Positions 9,244 through 17,205 are shown, counted from the first letter of the stretch. The stretch: DNA of 37,309 bases from Fibrobacterales bacterium Fibro_02 (GCA_001603905.1 LVAE01000018.1:1-37309), one strand, 5' to 3'. A program made the numbers and translations. Notes: generated by a model from the letters alone, not told the origin.

Positions 9244-10284
9244 ATGAATCGTACAATTAAAGGTTTTCTCGCTGTAGTCGCCATGACGGCGATGTCCTTT
9301 GCGCAGGCTCCGGTTGCTGAACCTGCTGCTCCCGCGGCAGAAACTGTCGCAGAACAGGCGGCCCCAGCAGCTCCTGCTGCCGTTGAAGCCGCTCCCGAAG
9401 AAGCTGCTCCCGTGGCTGTCCGTGGTGCCGATGCCGCTGAAGCCGCTCCGGTCAGTTCTAGCTCCGATGTCGTGACGGCCGCTTCTGCGGAACCGGTGCA
9501 GGAACCCGCCGTTGTCGTGGCCCCGAAGGCTGTTCGCGGTGCTGACAAGGATCCCCAGGCTGTTGAACGTTTCCGCGATGCGAAGAATGTGGTCTATTAC
9601 GAAACGGTCTACACTCGCGAAGACGGTGTTCCCGTTCGTACGGTTTACGTTGCCGAACGTGAAGGCAAGGACACCGTGACGATGGATAACCTGATGGGAC
9701 TGAAGCCGATGAAGTTCAAGATCGGTGCACACGCCTCTGTCGGTGCCTATCAGATTTCCGGTAACGACTGGGATAGCGACCGCTATACCGGCATGAACTG
9801 GAAAGCGGGTCTCGTTGCCTTGATTCCCCTGAGTGAATATACGATGGGCCTTAAGATTGGTGCTATGTACGAACAGACCAAGGCGAGTGAGTCCTACTAC
9901 ATTAACCAAGTCCCGACAAATTTCGAATTTAGGCAGAAGATGATCGATATTCCGGTTCTGTTCACCTTCAAGGCTCCGTCTTCTAGTCTTTACTTTGATC
10001 TCGGTGTCGAAATGAGTATTCCTCTTTATGACAAGCTGAAGATCTCTTATACGGATCGCAATGACAACCATGTCTCTAGTCGCGTAGACCTGATGGATGA
10101 CTACCGTAATGCGATGGATTGGGCGTTCGTTTTCGGTTTCTCGATTATGGCCAATCAGTATATCTCGCTTGATATTGCCGCTAATCTCGGTATGTCCGAT
10201 CTTTACGACGGTCACTTTAAGTACACGAACTTGAATTTGGATGCCTCCTCCTTCAACGTAGGTATCACCCTCTATCCGTTCTAG
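9244..10284 (+). CDS. Outer-membrane beta-barrel protein with Ala/Pro-rich N-terminal linker
   Basis: The start was placed at ATG 9244 because GGAGG precedes it by 6 bases; an upstream GTG in frame overlaps that site and is unlikely. The 346-aa protein has a signal peptide ending near SFAQA, an Ala/Pro/Glu-rich segment (about 20-95) containing the sequence AVRGAD twice, a short motif region (VVYYETVYTREDGVPVRTVYV) and then a barrel-like domain (about 150-346). The latter has alternating strands such as KIGAHASVGAYQIS, YTMGLKIGAMYEQ and SLYFDLGVEMSIPLYD, ending in the aromatic terminal strand FNVGITLYPF. This resembles the PF13568/PF13505 group of outer-membrane barrels. The Ala/Pro segment may span periplasm or peptidoglycan. 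The antiporter gene starts 3 bases after the stop. Confidence 0.8.
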   Translation: MNRTIKGFLAVVAMTAMSFAQAPVAEPAAPAAETVAEQAAPAAPAAVEAAPEEAAPVAVRGADAAEAAPVSSSSDVVTAASAEPVQEPAVVVAPKAVRGADKDPQAVERFRDAKNVVYYETVYTREDGVPVRTVYVAEREGKDTVTMDNLMGLKPMKFKIGAHASVGAYQISGNDWDSDRYTGMNWKAGLVALIPLSEYTMGLKIGAMYEQTKASESYYINQVPTNFEFRQKMIDIPVLFTFKAPSSSLYFDLGVEMSIPLYDKLKISYTDRNDNHVSSRVDLMDDYRNAMDWAFVFGFSIMANQYISLDIAANLGMSDLYDGHFKYTNLNLDASSFNVGITLYPF

Positions 10285-10287
10285 TCT

Positions 10288-11265
10288 ATGATACTTGCTA
10301 TTGTTGCTGTAATTGTTGGCTTGGCCGTTCTCGTCTGGAGTGCGGACAAATTTGTGGATGGTGCCGTAGGTGTTGCTGAATTCTGCGGCATGTCCACGCT
10401 CCTTATTGGTATGGTTATTGTTGGTTTCGGAACCTCTGCTCCGGAACTTACTGTGTCGGCGATTTCTGCGGCGCAGGGAAATCCTGAGCTTGCGCTTGGA
10501 AACGCCTATGGAAGCAACATTGCAAACATTGCGCTGATTTTGGGGGCGACCGCACTGATTTCTCCAATCTTGATGCAGCGATCCGTGCTTCGCGGAGACT
10601 TGCCGATTCTGCTCGCGGTTTCAGTTCTTTCGATTATTCTCGTATGGGATGGAAGCGTAGCTCGTTGGAACGGCATTCTGTTGCTTGCTGTTTTTGCGGC
10701 CGCAATGGCTTACAGCATTCGTCGCGAACTGAGAAAAGCCAAGTTGGAAAAATCCGAAAGCCAGTCGGGGAATGCTGATTCTGCCGAAGCGAAAAAGGTG
10801 TCTCTCGGAAAATCTGTCTTTTGGTTAGTTCTTGGTCTTGTGTTGCTTGTCGTGAGTTCTCGCGCCCTTGTCTGGGGTGCTGTTGAAATAGCCCGTACGC
10901 TTGGCGTGAGCGACCTTCTGATTGGCTTGACGATTGTTGCCGTTGGAACATCTCTTCCGGAATTGGCAAGCTCTATTGCCGCTGCCCGTAGGGGAGAGAA
11001 TGACCTTGCGCTTGGCAATATCATTGGCTCGAACCTGTTCAATACGCTTGCCGTTGTTGGCCTTGCGGCGATTATTTCGCCGATGGACGAAATAGAAAAG
11101 GCTGTCACTTATCGTGATATGCCTTTGATGATTGCTTTGACCGTTGCCTTGATTGTGCTTGGCTTTAGGCGTAAAGGCGATGGCCGCTTGAACCGTATCG
11201 CCGGTGCCATTCTTTTAGCTGTATATTTTGGTTATCTTGGACTGCTGATCGCGCAGGCGACTTAA
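10288..11265 (+). CDS. Calcium/sodium antiporter (CaCA family, YrbG-like)
   Basis: The 325-aa membrane protein has the two inverted alpha-repeats of the Ca2+/cation antiporter superfamily: GFGTSAPELTVSAISA plus LGNAYGSNIANIA in the first half, and AVGTSLPELASSIAAA plus LGNIIGSNLFNTL in the second. The conserved Glu of each PEL motif (both intact) binds the transported ion. About ten membrane helices are expected, with a charged cytoplasmic loop in the middle (about 145-175). Such proteins exchange Na+ or H+ for Ca2+ across the inner membrane. The start lies 3 bases after the stop of the outer-membrane protein gene, so the two should share a promoter and may be translationally coupled. Length and motifs are normal for the family. 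Confidence 0.93.
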   Translation: MILAIVAVIVGLAVLVWSADKFVDGAVGVAEFCGMSTLLIGMVIVGFGTSAPELTVSAISAAQGNPELALGNAYGSNIANIALILGATALISPILMQRSVLRGDLPILLAVSVLSIILVWDGSVARWNGILLLAVFAAAMAYSIRRELRKAKLEKSESQSGNADSAEAKKVSLGKSVFWLVLGLVLLVVSSRALVWGAVEIARTLGVSDLLIGLTIVAVGTSLPELASSIAAARRGENDLALGNIIGSNLFNTLAVVGLAAIISPMDEIEKAVTYRDMPLMIALTVALIVLGFRRKGDGRLNRIAGAILLAVYFGYLGLLIAQAT

Positions 11266-11287
11266 GCGTTTGACTTAAGCCGTTTGA

Positions 11288-12535
11288 TTAGGCAGTCGGC
11301 GGGAAGAACAGGTAGGCAATCGCTATTGCCGAAAGGATTCCGACAGCATCGGAGATGAGCGCACACGTGATGGCGTGGCGCGTTTTCTTAATTCCGACAG
11401 AACCGAAATAGACCGCGATGATGTAGAAGGTCGTATCGGTTGCTCCCTGGAACATGCAGCTGAGGCGGCCTGCGAAACTGTCGGGACCGAAGGTCTTCAT
11501 CGCATCGATCATCATGCCTCGGGCTCCTCCTCCGCTTAAGGGCTTCATGAGTGCAGTGGGGAGGGCAGGGACAACATCGTTACCTGCTCCGAACAAACCA
11601 AGCACCCAGGAAACTCCGTTCAGCAGCAAATCCATTGCTCCGCTGGCACGGAATACGGCAACGCCAACGAGGATGGCTACCAGGTTCGGAATAATCATCA
11701 CGGCGGTATGGAATCCGTCCTTTGCGCCTTCGATAAAGGCTTCGTAAGCCTGCACCTTCTTGTAGACAGCGAGGCCGAGGAATACGACAATAACGGCAAA
11801 CAGTGCAAGTCCGCTAATGAAGAGGCTTGTGGTTCCAATCGCTTCTGCAGTGAGATGGCTGAAGTAGAACATAAGTCCCATGACTGCGGCTGTAAGACCG
11901 CCGAGCCAAAGAACCGTTACCGGGTCTTTCAGCTTGACCTTCTGGAAAAAGCTGATTGAAACAATACCTGCGATGGTGCTGAAGAACGTAGAAAGTAGGA
12001 TAGGCAGGAACACATCGCTCGGATTAGCGGCGCCCATCTGCGCACGGTAGGTCATGATGCTTACGGGAATCAGGGTAAGTCCGCTTGCGTTCAGCACCAG
12101 GAACATGATTTGCGAATTGCTGGCGACCGTCTTGTCTTCGTTGGGGTTCAGCTCCTGCAGTTCCTTCATCGCCTTGAGGCCCATGGGGGTTGCGGCGTTG
12201 TCGAGGCCCAGCATGTTTGCACTCACGTTCATCATGATGGTGCCGGTGACGGGGTGTCCCTTCGGAATTTCGGGGAAGAGCCTGCTGAACAGCGGCTGCA
12301 CGATTTTAGCGAGAATCTGCACGGCTCCCGCCTTTTCGCCGATTTTCATAATGCCGAGCCAAAGCGACAGAATACCTGTGAGGCCGATGGCAATTTCGAA
12401 AGCGGTTTTAGACATGTCGAATGCGCCGAGGATCGCCTTGTTGAAAATGCCGGAATCGCCGAAGGCAATCCATTGAACCATGCAGGCGACAAAGGCGCCA
12501 AAGAAAAATACGAGCCAAATGATATTTAAGACCAT
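11288..12535 (-). CDS. SpmA-SpmB fusion (nucleoside-recognition/Gate-domain membrane protein)
   Basis: The 415-residue membrane protein joins two halves that are separate proteins in Bacillus. The first half carries the SpmA signature NVSANMLGLDNAATPMGLKAMKELQ; the second carries the SpmB signature LMKPLSGGGARGMMIDAM and FAGRLSCMFQGATDTTFYIIAVYFGSVGI. The ATG of MVLNIIW was chosen; the frame extends 9 codons to a TTG without support. In sporulating Firmicutes SpmA/SpmB are needed for spore-core dehydration, but fused homologues are common in Gram-negative non-sporulators, where their substrate is unknown. They are thought to be transporters or gates because of the shared Gate (nucleoside recognition) domain. 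The gene is monocistronic and convergent with the antiporter gene. No clear ribosome-binding site is visible. Confidence 0.88.
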   Translation of the reverse strand: MVLNIIWLVFFFGAFVACMVQWIAFGDSGIFNKAILGAFDMSKTAFEIAIGLTGILSLWLGIMKIGEKAGAVQILAKIVQPLFSRLFPEIPKGHPVTGTIMMNVSANMLGLDNAATPMGLKAMKELQELNPNEDKTVASNSQIMFLVLNASGLTLIPVSIMTYRAQMGAANPSDVFLPILLSTFFSTIAGIVSISFFQKVKLKDPVTVLWLGGLTAAVMGLMFYFSHLTAEAIGTTSLFISGLALFAVIVVFLGLAVYKKVQAYEAFIEGAKDGFHTAVMIIPNLVAILVGVAVFRASGAMDLLLNGVSWVLGLFGAGNDVVPALPTALMKPLSGGGARGMMIDAMKTFGPDSFAGRLSCMFQGATDTTFYIIAVYFGSVGIKKTRHAITCALISDAVGILSAIAIAYLFFPPTA

Positions 12536-12584
12536 AGCATAAAAATAGCAATAATGAAACAATATGGAAAGCGATGTGCCCCAA

Positions 12585-12621
12585 TAAAAAGCGGACCTGT
12601 TGGATTAACCAACGGTCCGCT
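12585..12621 (-). terminator. Terminator of the OMP-lipoprotein operon
   Basis: An 8-bp stem (12590-12597 with 12614-12621) continues, after one unpaired base, into a 5-bp inner stem GTTGG/CCAAC. On the minus strand it is followed by T5 (12585-12589). It ends transcription coming from 13.2 kb and lies just upstream of the SpmAB gene. Confidence 0.85.
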
Positions 12622-12646
12622 CTTGTTTATTTAGATGTTGCGATTT

Positions 12647-13228
12647 TTAGTACTCGAATCCGCAAGCGGACGTTGCATCATCTTCGCTGATTTTGGTACA
12701 GCTGCTAGATGTGCAGGAATACACTTCGCCATCGTCGAAGCATCCATAGACGCCCGAACAAATCTGAGTGTAGTCGTCACAGATGCTGCCGATGGATCCC
12801 GAATTGGATATAGGGGTTACATCACTGTCGTCGCTATCCTTGTCGTCATCATCGTCATCGTCGTATTTGTAATCGCTATCGTAACCATAGTCTTCGTCAT
12901 CGTCGGATACGAAGTCGTCACAGCTCACATGATCATTGTAGACATAGATCGTTTCGTGATCAACGGAGCATTTGTCGCGGTATCCCGAAGGACATGACGT
13001 TGCTATAGAATATTCGACCTTATCGCCATCGCCGTCGCCGCCGCATTTGTTTGCAGACACCTGACCGCATGCCATGAGTTCTCCGTTATAGGTTGCCTGG
13101 CAGTAAACGGGCGAATCGTCCTTAAAGAAATCCTGGCCGTCAAGCGTGGCGTCTGCAGATCCCTTGCCGGAGCAAGCGACCAGGGCGAGTGCGCTCGCTG
13201 CCATGGCGAATTTGATTACACTGTTCAT
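12647..13228 (-). CDS. Asp- and Cys-rich secreted lipoprotein of unknown function
   Basis: The 193-aa protein begins with a lipoprotein signal peptide, lipobox ALVAC with Cys 19. The mature part contains about a dozen further Cys residues (for example YCQATYNGELMACG, SCPSGYRDKC, CDDYTQICSGVYGCF), suggesting disulfides in the periplasm or outside the cell. Between about 104 and 140 it has a strikingly acidic stretch, including a run of seven Asp followed by KDSDDSD. Such tracts can bind calcium or act as spacers; no EF-hand or dockerin pattern is clear. It is 17 bases behind the outer-membrane protein gene with its own AGAGGTGA site, so the two form an operon that ends at the terminator at 12.6 kb. 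It is not recognised as a known family, though the CxD-type repeats resemble small Cys-rich surface proteins. Confidence 0.8.
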   Translation of the reverse strand: MNSVIKFAMAASALALVACSGKGSADATLDGQDFFKDDSPVYCQATYNGELMACGQVSANKCGGDGDGDKVEYSIATSCPSGYRDKCSVDHETIYVYNDHVSCDDFVSDDDEDYGYDSDYKYDDDDDDDKDSDDSDVTPISNSGSIGSICDDYTQICSGVYGCFDDGEVYSCTSSSCTKISEDDATSACGFEY

Positions 13229-13245
13229 AAGTCACCTCTGATGAA

Positions 13246-14574
13246 TTAGAACGTGAAGAACACGCCGAGGTTACCGACGAGGCCTGCCCAAGCATCGCTA
13301 CCCAGGTCGTTAGCGATAGAAGCTTCGACGATGAGGTGGCTGTACTGGAAGCGGACACCTGCGTTAGCCTGAGTGGCATAGGTGTGCATCGTGATGATGG
13401 AGGTGTCGTCCGTGGTCTTGGTGAGGCTGGTTTCTTTTTCGGTGCTGCTGCGGCTAAACACGTTCCAGAGGTAGGTGGCACCGGCGAAAACAATCCAGTT
13501 TTCGTTAACGGCCATTTCACCCAAGATGTTCGGGCTGGTGTAGAGACCGAAGGACATACGGTTGTTCGTGGTCGTTGCGTTGCCTTCGCCTTCTTCGATT
13601 TCATCATAGATGCGGACCGGAACGAAGGTGTTCAAACCGAGGAACACGTTTGCATTTTCGCTCTGGAAGACCGGCGTACCGAGATTGAAGAACGGCTGGA
13701 TGTGGATGTAGGCGTTTTCACCAGTAACTTCGCGGCTCTGGTTACCCTGGGAATCCTTCTGCCAGTCGGTATGACGGTAGAACTGTGCACCGAAAGACCA
13801 TGCGAGGTTCTTTGCGGACGGGCCGTTGGAGATGGCGAGGTTACCACCGAGAGTCCAGTAGTCTTCGTCATGTTCAACCTTAACGCCGTTATCGGTTTCG
13901 GTATCCGTTTCGTCCTGGTAGGTCAGCCAATAGAGCTGGGCCGTGAGATCCACGCCGCCGAGGAGGGCGCCGAGACGGAGCTGGATGATATCACCCTGAC
14001 CAGTGGTAGAACGGTCGTTGGTGTTCTTGTTGTTGGCGGTATTCACTTCGTGAGAGCGCCATTCCTTATCGAGAGCGACGTCCAAAGCGATACCGAAGCT
14101 CTTCATAGCGATACCGGCGGTGAGCATGCCGAGATCTTCGCTGTTGTCGAAGGCGAGGAGGTAGGTCATCGAACCACTACCGAGAGCCAAGGCACCGTAC
14201 TTGTCGGAGGGTTCAACGTAGATCAGCTTGCGGCCGTTCATCTTGTAGACGGCGTTCATGTCGCCACCGATGGTGGAGGCGGCAGCTTCGTTGCCAACCA
14301 TGTTGTAGGCATTGCCGTGGAGAACGTTCAGGCCGCCCTGTGCCGGAGCTGCAGCGGGCTGTTCTGCGGGTGCCGGTTCCTGGTAAACGGGCATCGGCTG
14401 CGGTGCGACTTGAGGAGCGGCAGCAACGGGAGCCGGTTCCGGTTCAGATTCTTCCTGGGTGGCTTCAGTGGAAGCTTCGGTGGAAGTGGATTCTTCGTAC
14501 TCGTCGTCGTAGTCCTGAGCGACAGCTGCGGAAACGGCAACGGCGGTAGCGAGGGTAAGCAACTTAATGTTCAT
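13246..14574 (-). CDS. Outer-membrane beta-barrel protein with acidic/Pro-rich N-terminal region
   Basis: The start was set at ATG 14574 (MNIKLLTLATAVAVSAAVAQ), 9 bases after GGAG; the longer frame would put 26 residues before the signal peptide. The 442-aa mature protein begins with a Glu/Asp/Thr-rich part (DYDDEYEESTSTE) and a Pro/Ala-rich linker (about 35-75). About 350 residues of alternating strands follow, such as LDVALDKEWRSHEV, WSFGAQFYRHTDW and VFLGLNTFVPVRIYDE, ending in LVGNLGVFFTF, a typical last strand with terminal Phe for outer-membrane insertion. It is therefore likely a porin or structural barrel. No family name can be given. The Asp-rich lipoprotein follows 17 bases later and is probably co-expressed. 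Confidence 0.8.
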   Translation of the reverse strand: MNIKLLTLATAVAVSAAVAQDYDDEYEESTSTEASTEATQEESEPEPAPVAAAPQVAPQPMPVYQEPAPAEQPAAAPAQGGLNVLHGNAYNMVGNEAAASTIGGDMNAVYKMNGRKLIYVEPSDKYGALALGSGSMTYLLAFDNSEDLGMLTAGIAMKSFGIALDVALDKEWRSHEVNTANNKNTNDRSTTGQGDIIQLRLGALLGGVDLTAQLYWLTYQDETDTETDNGVKVEHDEDYWTLGGNLAISNGPSAKNLAWSFGAQFYRHTDWQKDSQGNQSREVTGENAYIHIQPFFNLGTPVFQSENANVFLGLNTFVPVRIYDEIEEGEGNATTTNNRMSFGLYTSPNILGEMAVNENWIVFAGATYLWNVFSRSSTEKETSLTKTTDDTSIITMHTYATQANAGVRFQYSHLIVEASIANDLGSDAWAGLVGNLGVFFTF

Positions 14575-14678
14575 TATGGATTCTCCATGAGAGGTGTTTA
14601 AATTGAACTGAAATATAAAAAAAGTAACAAGTTTGATGGGAAATAAAAGCAAAGATTTTAAGAAAAAAATAAATAAAA

Positions 14679-14699
14679 CGCATACGCAATGCGTATGCG
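14679..14699 (-). terminator. Perfect 10-bp-arm hairpin, probable serS terminator
   Basis: CGCATACGCA and its complement (14679-14688, 14690-14699) flank one A. On the minus strand the stem runs straight into a T-rich stretch (TTTTATTTATTTTTTT), as expected for a terminator of serS. A second GC-rich hairpin (AGGGAGGG/CCCTCCCT, 14738-14757) lies between it and the serS stop but lacks a T tract. Confidence 0.7.
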
Positions 14700-14764
14700 C
14701 AAGACAAACTCAATTTGCCGAAGCCCGGGAGGGGGTTAGGGAGGGCGAGCCCTCCCTAGTCTCA

Positions 14765-16051
14765 TTACTTTTTAGGTTCGATCTTCTCTAGCCCATTCAT
14801 ATACGGCCTCAACACTTCAGGAATCAACAGCGAGCCGTCCTTCTGCTGGTAGTTGTCGCAGATGCCGACCATCACGCGCGGAGTGGCAAGGCCAGAACCG
14901 TTCAGCGTGTGGACGTAGACGTTCTTGCCGCCAATCTTCGTCTTGATGTTGGCGCGGCGTGCCTGGTAGTCTTCGAAGTTAGAGCAGGAGCTGACTTCGA
15001 GCCACTTCTTTTCGACCGGAGCATAGACTTCGAGGTCGTAGCACTTGGCTGCACCGAAACCGAGGTCGCCCTTGCAGAGTGCGAGGCGGTGGTAGGGGAG
15101 GCCGAGCTTTTCGAGGAGCTTTTCGCCGAAGCGGGTGAGTTCTTCGTGGTCTTCGTAGCTGTGTTCGGGGTGAGCGAAGTAAACCATTTCGACCTTGTTG
15201 AACTGGTGTAAGCGGAGAAGACCGCGGGTGTCCTTGCCGTAGCTACCGGCTTCGCGGCGGAAGCAGGCGGAGTAGGCGCAGATGCGCTTCGGGAGTTCAG
15301 ATTCCGGAATCACTTCGCCGGAGTAGAGGTTGGTCAGCGGCACTTCTGCAGTCGGGATGAGGAACAGGTCGTCGTCCTTGTCGCAGCGGTACATGTCTTC
15401 TTCGAACTTCGGGAGCTGGCCCGTGCCGCGCATGGTGTTGCGGGTCACCAGGTACGGAGGAGTGAATTCTTCGAAGCCAGCCTTCTGGTGTTCGTCGAGG
15501 AAGAACTGAATGAGGGCGCGTTCGAGACGAGAGCCGAGACCGCGGTAGACCGGGAAGCCGGAACCGGAAATCTTGGCGCCGCGTTCGAAGTCAAAAATGC
15601 CGAGGCGTTCGCCCAAAGTCTTGTGGTCAACGCGGGCGAAGTCGTCGTTCTTGGTGTAGTAGTCGGCCGGAATCGGACCGTCTTTTTCAACAACGTTATC
15701 CGAGCTGTCCTTGCCTTCCGGAGAACGCGGAGCGATGTTCGGCACGTGCATGAGCATTTCGGTCTGCTTGTAGTCGAGTTCCTTGAGCTTCTTGTCGAGT
15801 TCGTCGATCTTGTTGCCGAGTTCGCGCGTAGCGGCCTGAGCTTCGTCGGCGTTTTCGCCCTTCTTCTTGAGTTCGCCAATCTTCTTGGACTGGGCGTTGC
15901 GTTCGCTCTTGAGGCGTTCGACTTCGGTGAGGAGCGGGCGGCGTTCGTTATCGACTGCCAGCACGTCACGAAGGCTTACGGTCGTATATTTCTTTTCGGT
16001 TTCAGCAATGTAGTATTCCGGATTTTCACGGATTTTTTTGATGTCAAGCAT
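14765..16051 (-). CDS. serS: Seryl-tRNA synthetase
   Basis: The 428-aa class II aminoacyl-tRNA synthetase charges tRNA-Ser (and tRNA-Sec if present) with serine in the cytoplasm. The N-terminal antiparallel coiled coil that grips the tRNA long arm is clear (about 28-100, rich in Lys/Glu/Leu heptads). Motif 2 is FRREAGSYGKDTRGLLRLHQF and motif 3 is GSGLATPRVMVGICDNYQQKDGS followed by IPEVLRPYM. The TAEVPLTNLY segment forms part of the serine/ATP site. Length and order are normal. GAGG lies 8 bases before the ATG. It is a single-gene unit, with a terminator at about 14.69 kb. Confidence 0.97.
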   Translation of the reverse strand: MLDIKKIRENPEYYIAETEKKYTTVSLRDVLAVDNERRPLLTEVERLKSERNAQSKKIGELKKKGENADEAQAATRELGNKIDELDKKLKELDYKQTEMLMHVPNIAPRSPEGKDSSDNVVEKDGPIPADYYTKNDDFARVDHKTLGERLGIFDFERGAKISGSGFPVYRGLGSRLERALIQFFLDEHQKAGFEEFTPPYLVTRNTMRGTGQLPKFEEDMYRCDKDDDLFLIPTAEVPLTNLYSGEVIPESELPKRICAYSACFRREAGSYGKDTRGLLRLHQFNKVEMVYFAHPEHSYEDHEELTRFGEKLLEKLGLPYHRLALCKGDLGFGAAKCYDLEVYAPVEKKWLEVSSCSNFEDYQARRANIKTKIGGKNVYVHTLNGSGLATPRVMVGICDNYQQKDGSLLIPEVLRPYMNGLEKIEPKK

Positions 16052-16139
16052 TTTAAGCCTCGGATGATAAAAATTTTACGGGTTAAAGATAGTTAATTCG
16101 GAATTCGGAGTTCGGATTTCAGAATTAAAAAAGCGGAAA

Positions 16140-16291
16140 AAATAGAGTGCGTATTAAATTTCGGGGTTGCTGATACGGCGGGCTTTGTCGTCGTTTATCC
16201 GAGGGGTGCTACGGGGATGAGTACGTGGGATATCCAGGGAGACAAGGATACTAAATGGGTGGTGCAGATTATCGACCAGATGGTCATCTAG
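16140..16291 (+). pseudogene. C-terminal remnant of an esterase/PHB-depolymerase-like gene
   Basis: Between serS and lptE, a frame ending at the TAG 16289-16291 reads (from about 16166) VADTAGFVVVYPRGATG, MSTWDIQGDKDTKWVV and QIIDQMVI. 'AD..GFvVvYP.G' followed by 'W....D..fv..lId.m' is a conserved stretch of CE1/LpqC-type esterases and polyhydroxybutyrate depolymerase-like proteins, where it lies in the middle of the domain and leads to the nucleophile Ser region. Here nothing recognisable precedes it, no start codon with a ribosome-binding site exists, and a stop follows at once. It is therefore most likely a decayed fragment rather than a gene. A good terminator lies 50 bases further on, possibly that of the former gene. 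Family assignment from 42 residues is tentative. Confidence 0.5.
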
Positions 16292-16339
16292 GACTTTCAA
16301 GACATCGCTCTAGGAATTAACAGATTTGTTGCTTTAAGG

Positions 16340-16364
16340 ACACTCCCTTGGGAGTGTTTTTTTT
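16340..16364 (+). terminator. Rho-independent terminator upstream of lptE
   Basis: A 7-bp stem ACACTCC/GGAGTGT (16340-16346, 16351-16357) with loop CTTG is followed by a run of T (16358-16364). It follows the esterase-like remnant and lies just 12 bases before the lptE start, so lptE needs a promoter overlapping it or read-through. Confidence 0.8.
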
Positions 16365-16375
16365 AAATTTGAGAC

Positions 16376-16888
16376 ATGTTTGCTAAAAAGGCGTCTTATT
16401 TAATTTTTTTAGTCGCGGTTGCCCTGTGTGTAGGGCTTTTGAGTGGTTGCTATAGCTTTACGGCATCGACGCTCCCAAGCCATATCAAGACGGTCAAGAT
16501 TCACGAAGTCGAAGACAAGACGCTTGACCCGGTGCTGGCCAACAACATCCGCGCCGGGGTGCTCGAAATGTTCCGAAAGAATGCGGGCGGTGTGCGTGTC
16601 GTCAACGACAATGCCAATGCTGATTTCGAAATGACTCTCTTGAGCTATACAAATAAGCCGGAAAACTATAACAGTTCCAGTGACGTGGAAACCTACCGCG
16701 TGACGATTCGCGTAAGTGTCAAGTTTTACGACAACGTAAAGGAACGTGTTATTTACGAATCCAAGTCGCTGAGTGCCGAAGGCACTTACGATGTGCAGGC
16801 AAATGAGACCGAAGACCGTCACGGTCAGACCCGCGCCATCGAAAAACTTCAAGACCTCATTATTACCAACGCCCTGGCTAAATGGTAA
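16376..16888 (+). CDS. lptE: LPS-assembly lipoprotein LptE
   Basis: The 170-aa protein has a lipoprotein signal peptide with a perfect lipobox LLSGC (Cys 25), followed by YSFTASTLPSHIKTVKIHEVEDKT, the typical beginning of LptE in the Bacteroidetes-Fibrobacteres branch. The rest forms a small alpha/beta domain (LANNIRAGVLEMFRKNAGGVRVV, then FEMTLLSYTNKPENY, then VETYRVTIRVSVKFYDNVKERVIYES). LptE plugs the LptD barrel in the outer membrane and helps deliver LPS to the surface; lptD is not in this window. No clear ribosome-binding site precedes the ATG. The last five codons (ALAKW and stop) lie in a 50-bp tandem repeat that restates the gene end twice downstream. Confidence 0.88.
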   Translation: MFAKKASYLIFLVAVALCVGLLSGCYSFTASTLPSHIKTVKIHEVEDKTLDPVLANNIRAGVLEMFRKNAGGVRVVNDNANADFEMTLLSYTNKPENYNSSSDVETYRVTIRVSVKFYDNVKERVIYESKSLSAEGTYDVQANETEDRHGQTRAIEKLQDLIITNALAKW

Positions 16889-16988
16889 CTGCTTACGCAG
16901 TGCCGATAATAGTCAGGGCTGCCCTGGCTAAATGGTAACTGCTTGCGCAGAGCCGATAATAGTCAGGGCTGCCTTGGCTAAATGGTAA
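16871..16988 (+). repeat. 50-bp tandem repeat (2.4 copies) covering the end of lptE
   Basis: Units lie at 16871-16920 and 16921-16970, with a partial third at 16971-16988. Units 1 and 2 differ at only two positions. Each starts GCCCTGGCTAAATGGTAA, the last codons of lptE including the stop, so the coding end is stated three times. Within a unit GCCCTG pairs with CAGGGC near its end, allowing a hairpin. Confidence 0.9.
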
Positions 16989-16996
16989 ATAAAAAC

Positions 16997-17026
16997 GCAG
17001 AGTGCACGGTTTGCCATGCACTCTGC
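16997..17026. terminator. Hairpin after the lptE repeats
   Basis: A perfect 10-bp stem GCAGAGTGCA/TGCACTCTGC closes a 10-base loop. It could stop lptE transcription or protect the 3' end, but no T tract follows, so the role is uncertain. A smaller stem, TTGGTT/AACCAA, comes right after. Confidence 0.5.
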
Positions 17027-17135
17027 TAGGGGTTGGTTTGGAGTAACCAATAAGATAGAAAATAAAATCTTAATTGGAATAAACTTTTTTGTAAAAAAAA
17101 TAAAAATATTTACACTTATTTAGTTATTGTTGTTG

Positions 17136-17159
17136 AAATTGCGCTGAAAAGCGCAATTT
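17136..17159. terminator. Hairpin between lptE and the Nudix gene
   Basis: A perfect 10-bp stem AAATTGCGCT/AGCGCAATTT closes the tetraloop GAAA. It lies 46 bases downstream of the Nudix stop on the minus strand and could serve convergent transcripts, although the flanking T content is modest. The AT-rich DNA from 17040 to 17135 shows no gene. Confidence 0.5.
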
Positions 17160-17205
17160 AATTCCTTGCCTTTTACACGAATCGCAATGCAGAGTGTGAG
17201 AAATA

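Noticed and set aside
13336..14601. Plus-strand open frame of 421 codons opposite the outer-membrane protein
   Set aside because: The minus-strand frame has signal peptide, ribosome-binding site and barrel strands; the plus frame is Val/Gly-rich without features.
16871..16988. Possible CRISPR or array-like element
   Set aside because: Units are contiguous 50-bp tandem copies with no variable spacers and contain the lptE stop.
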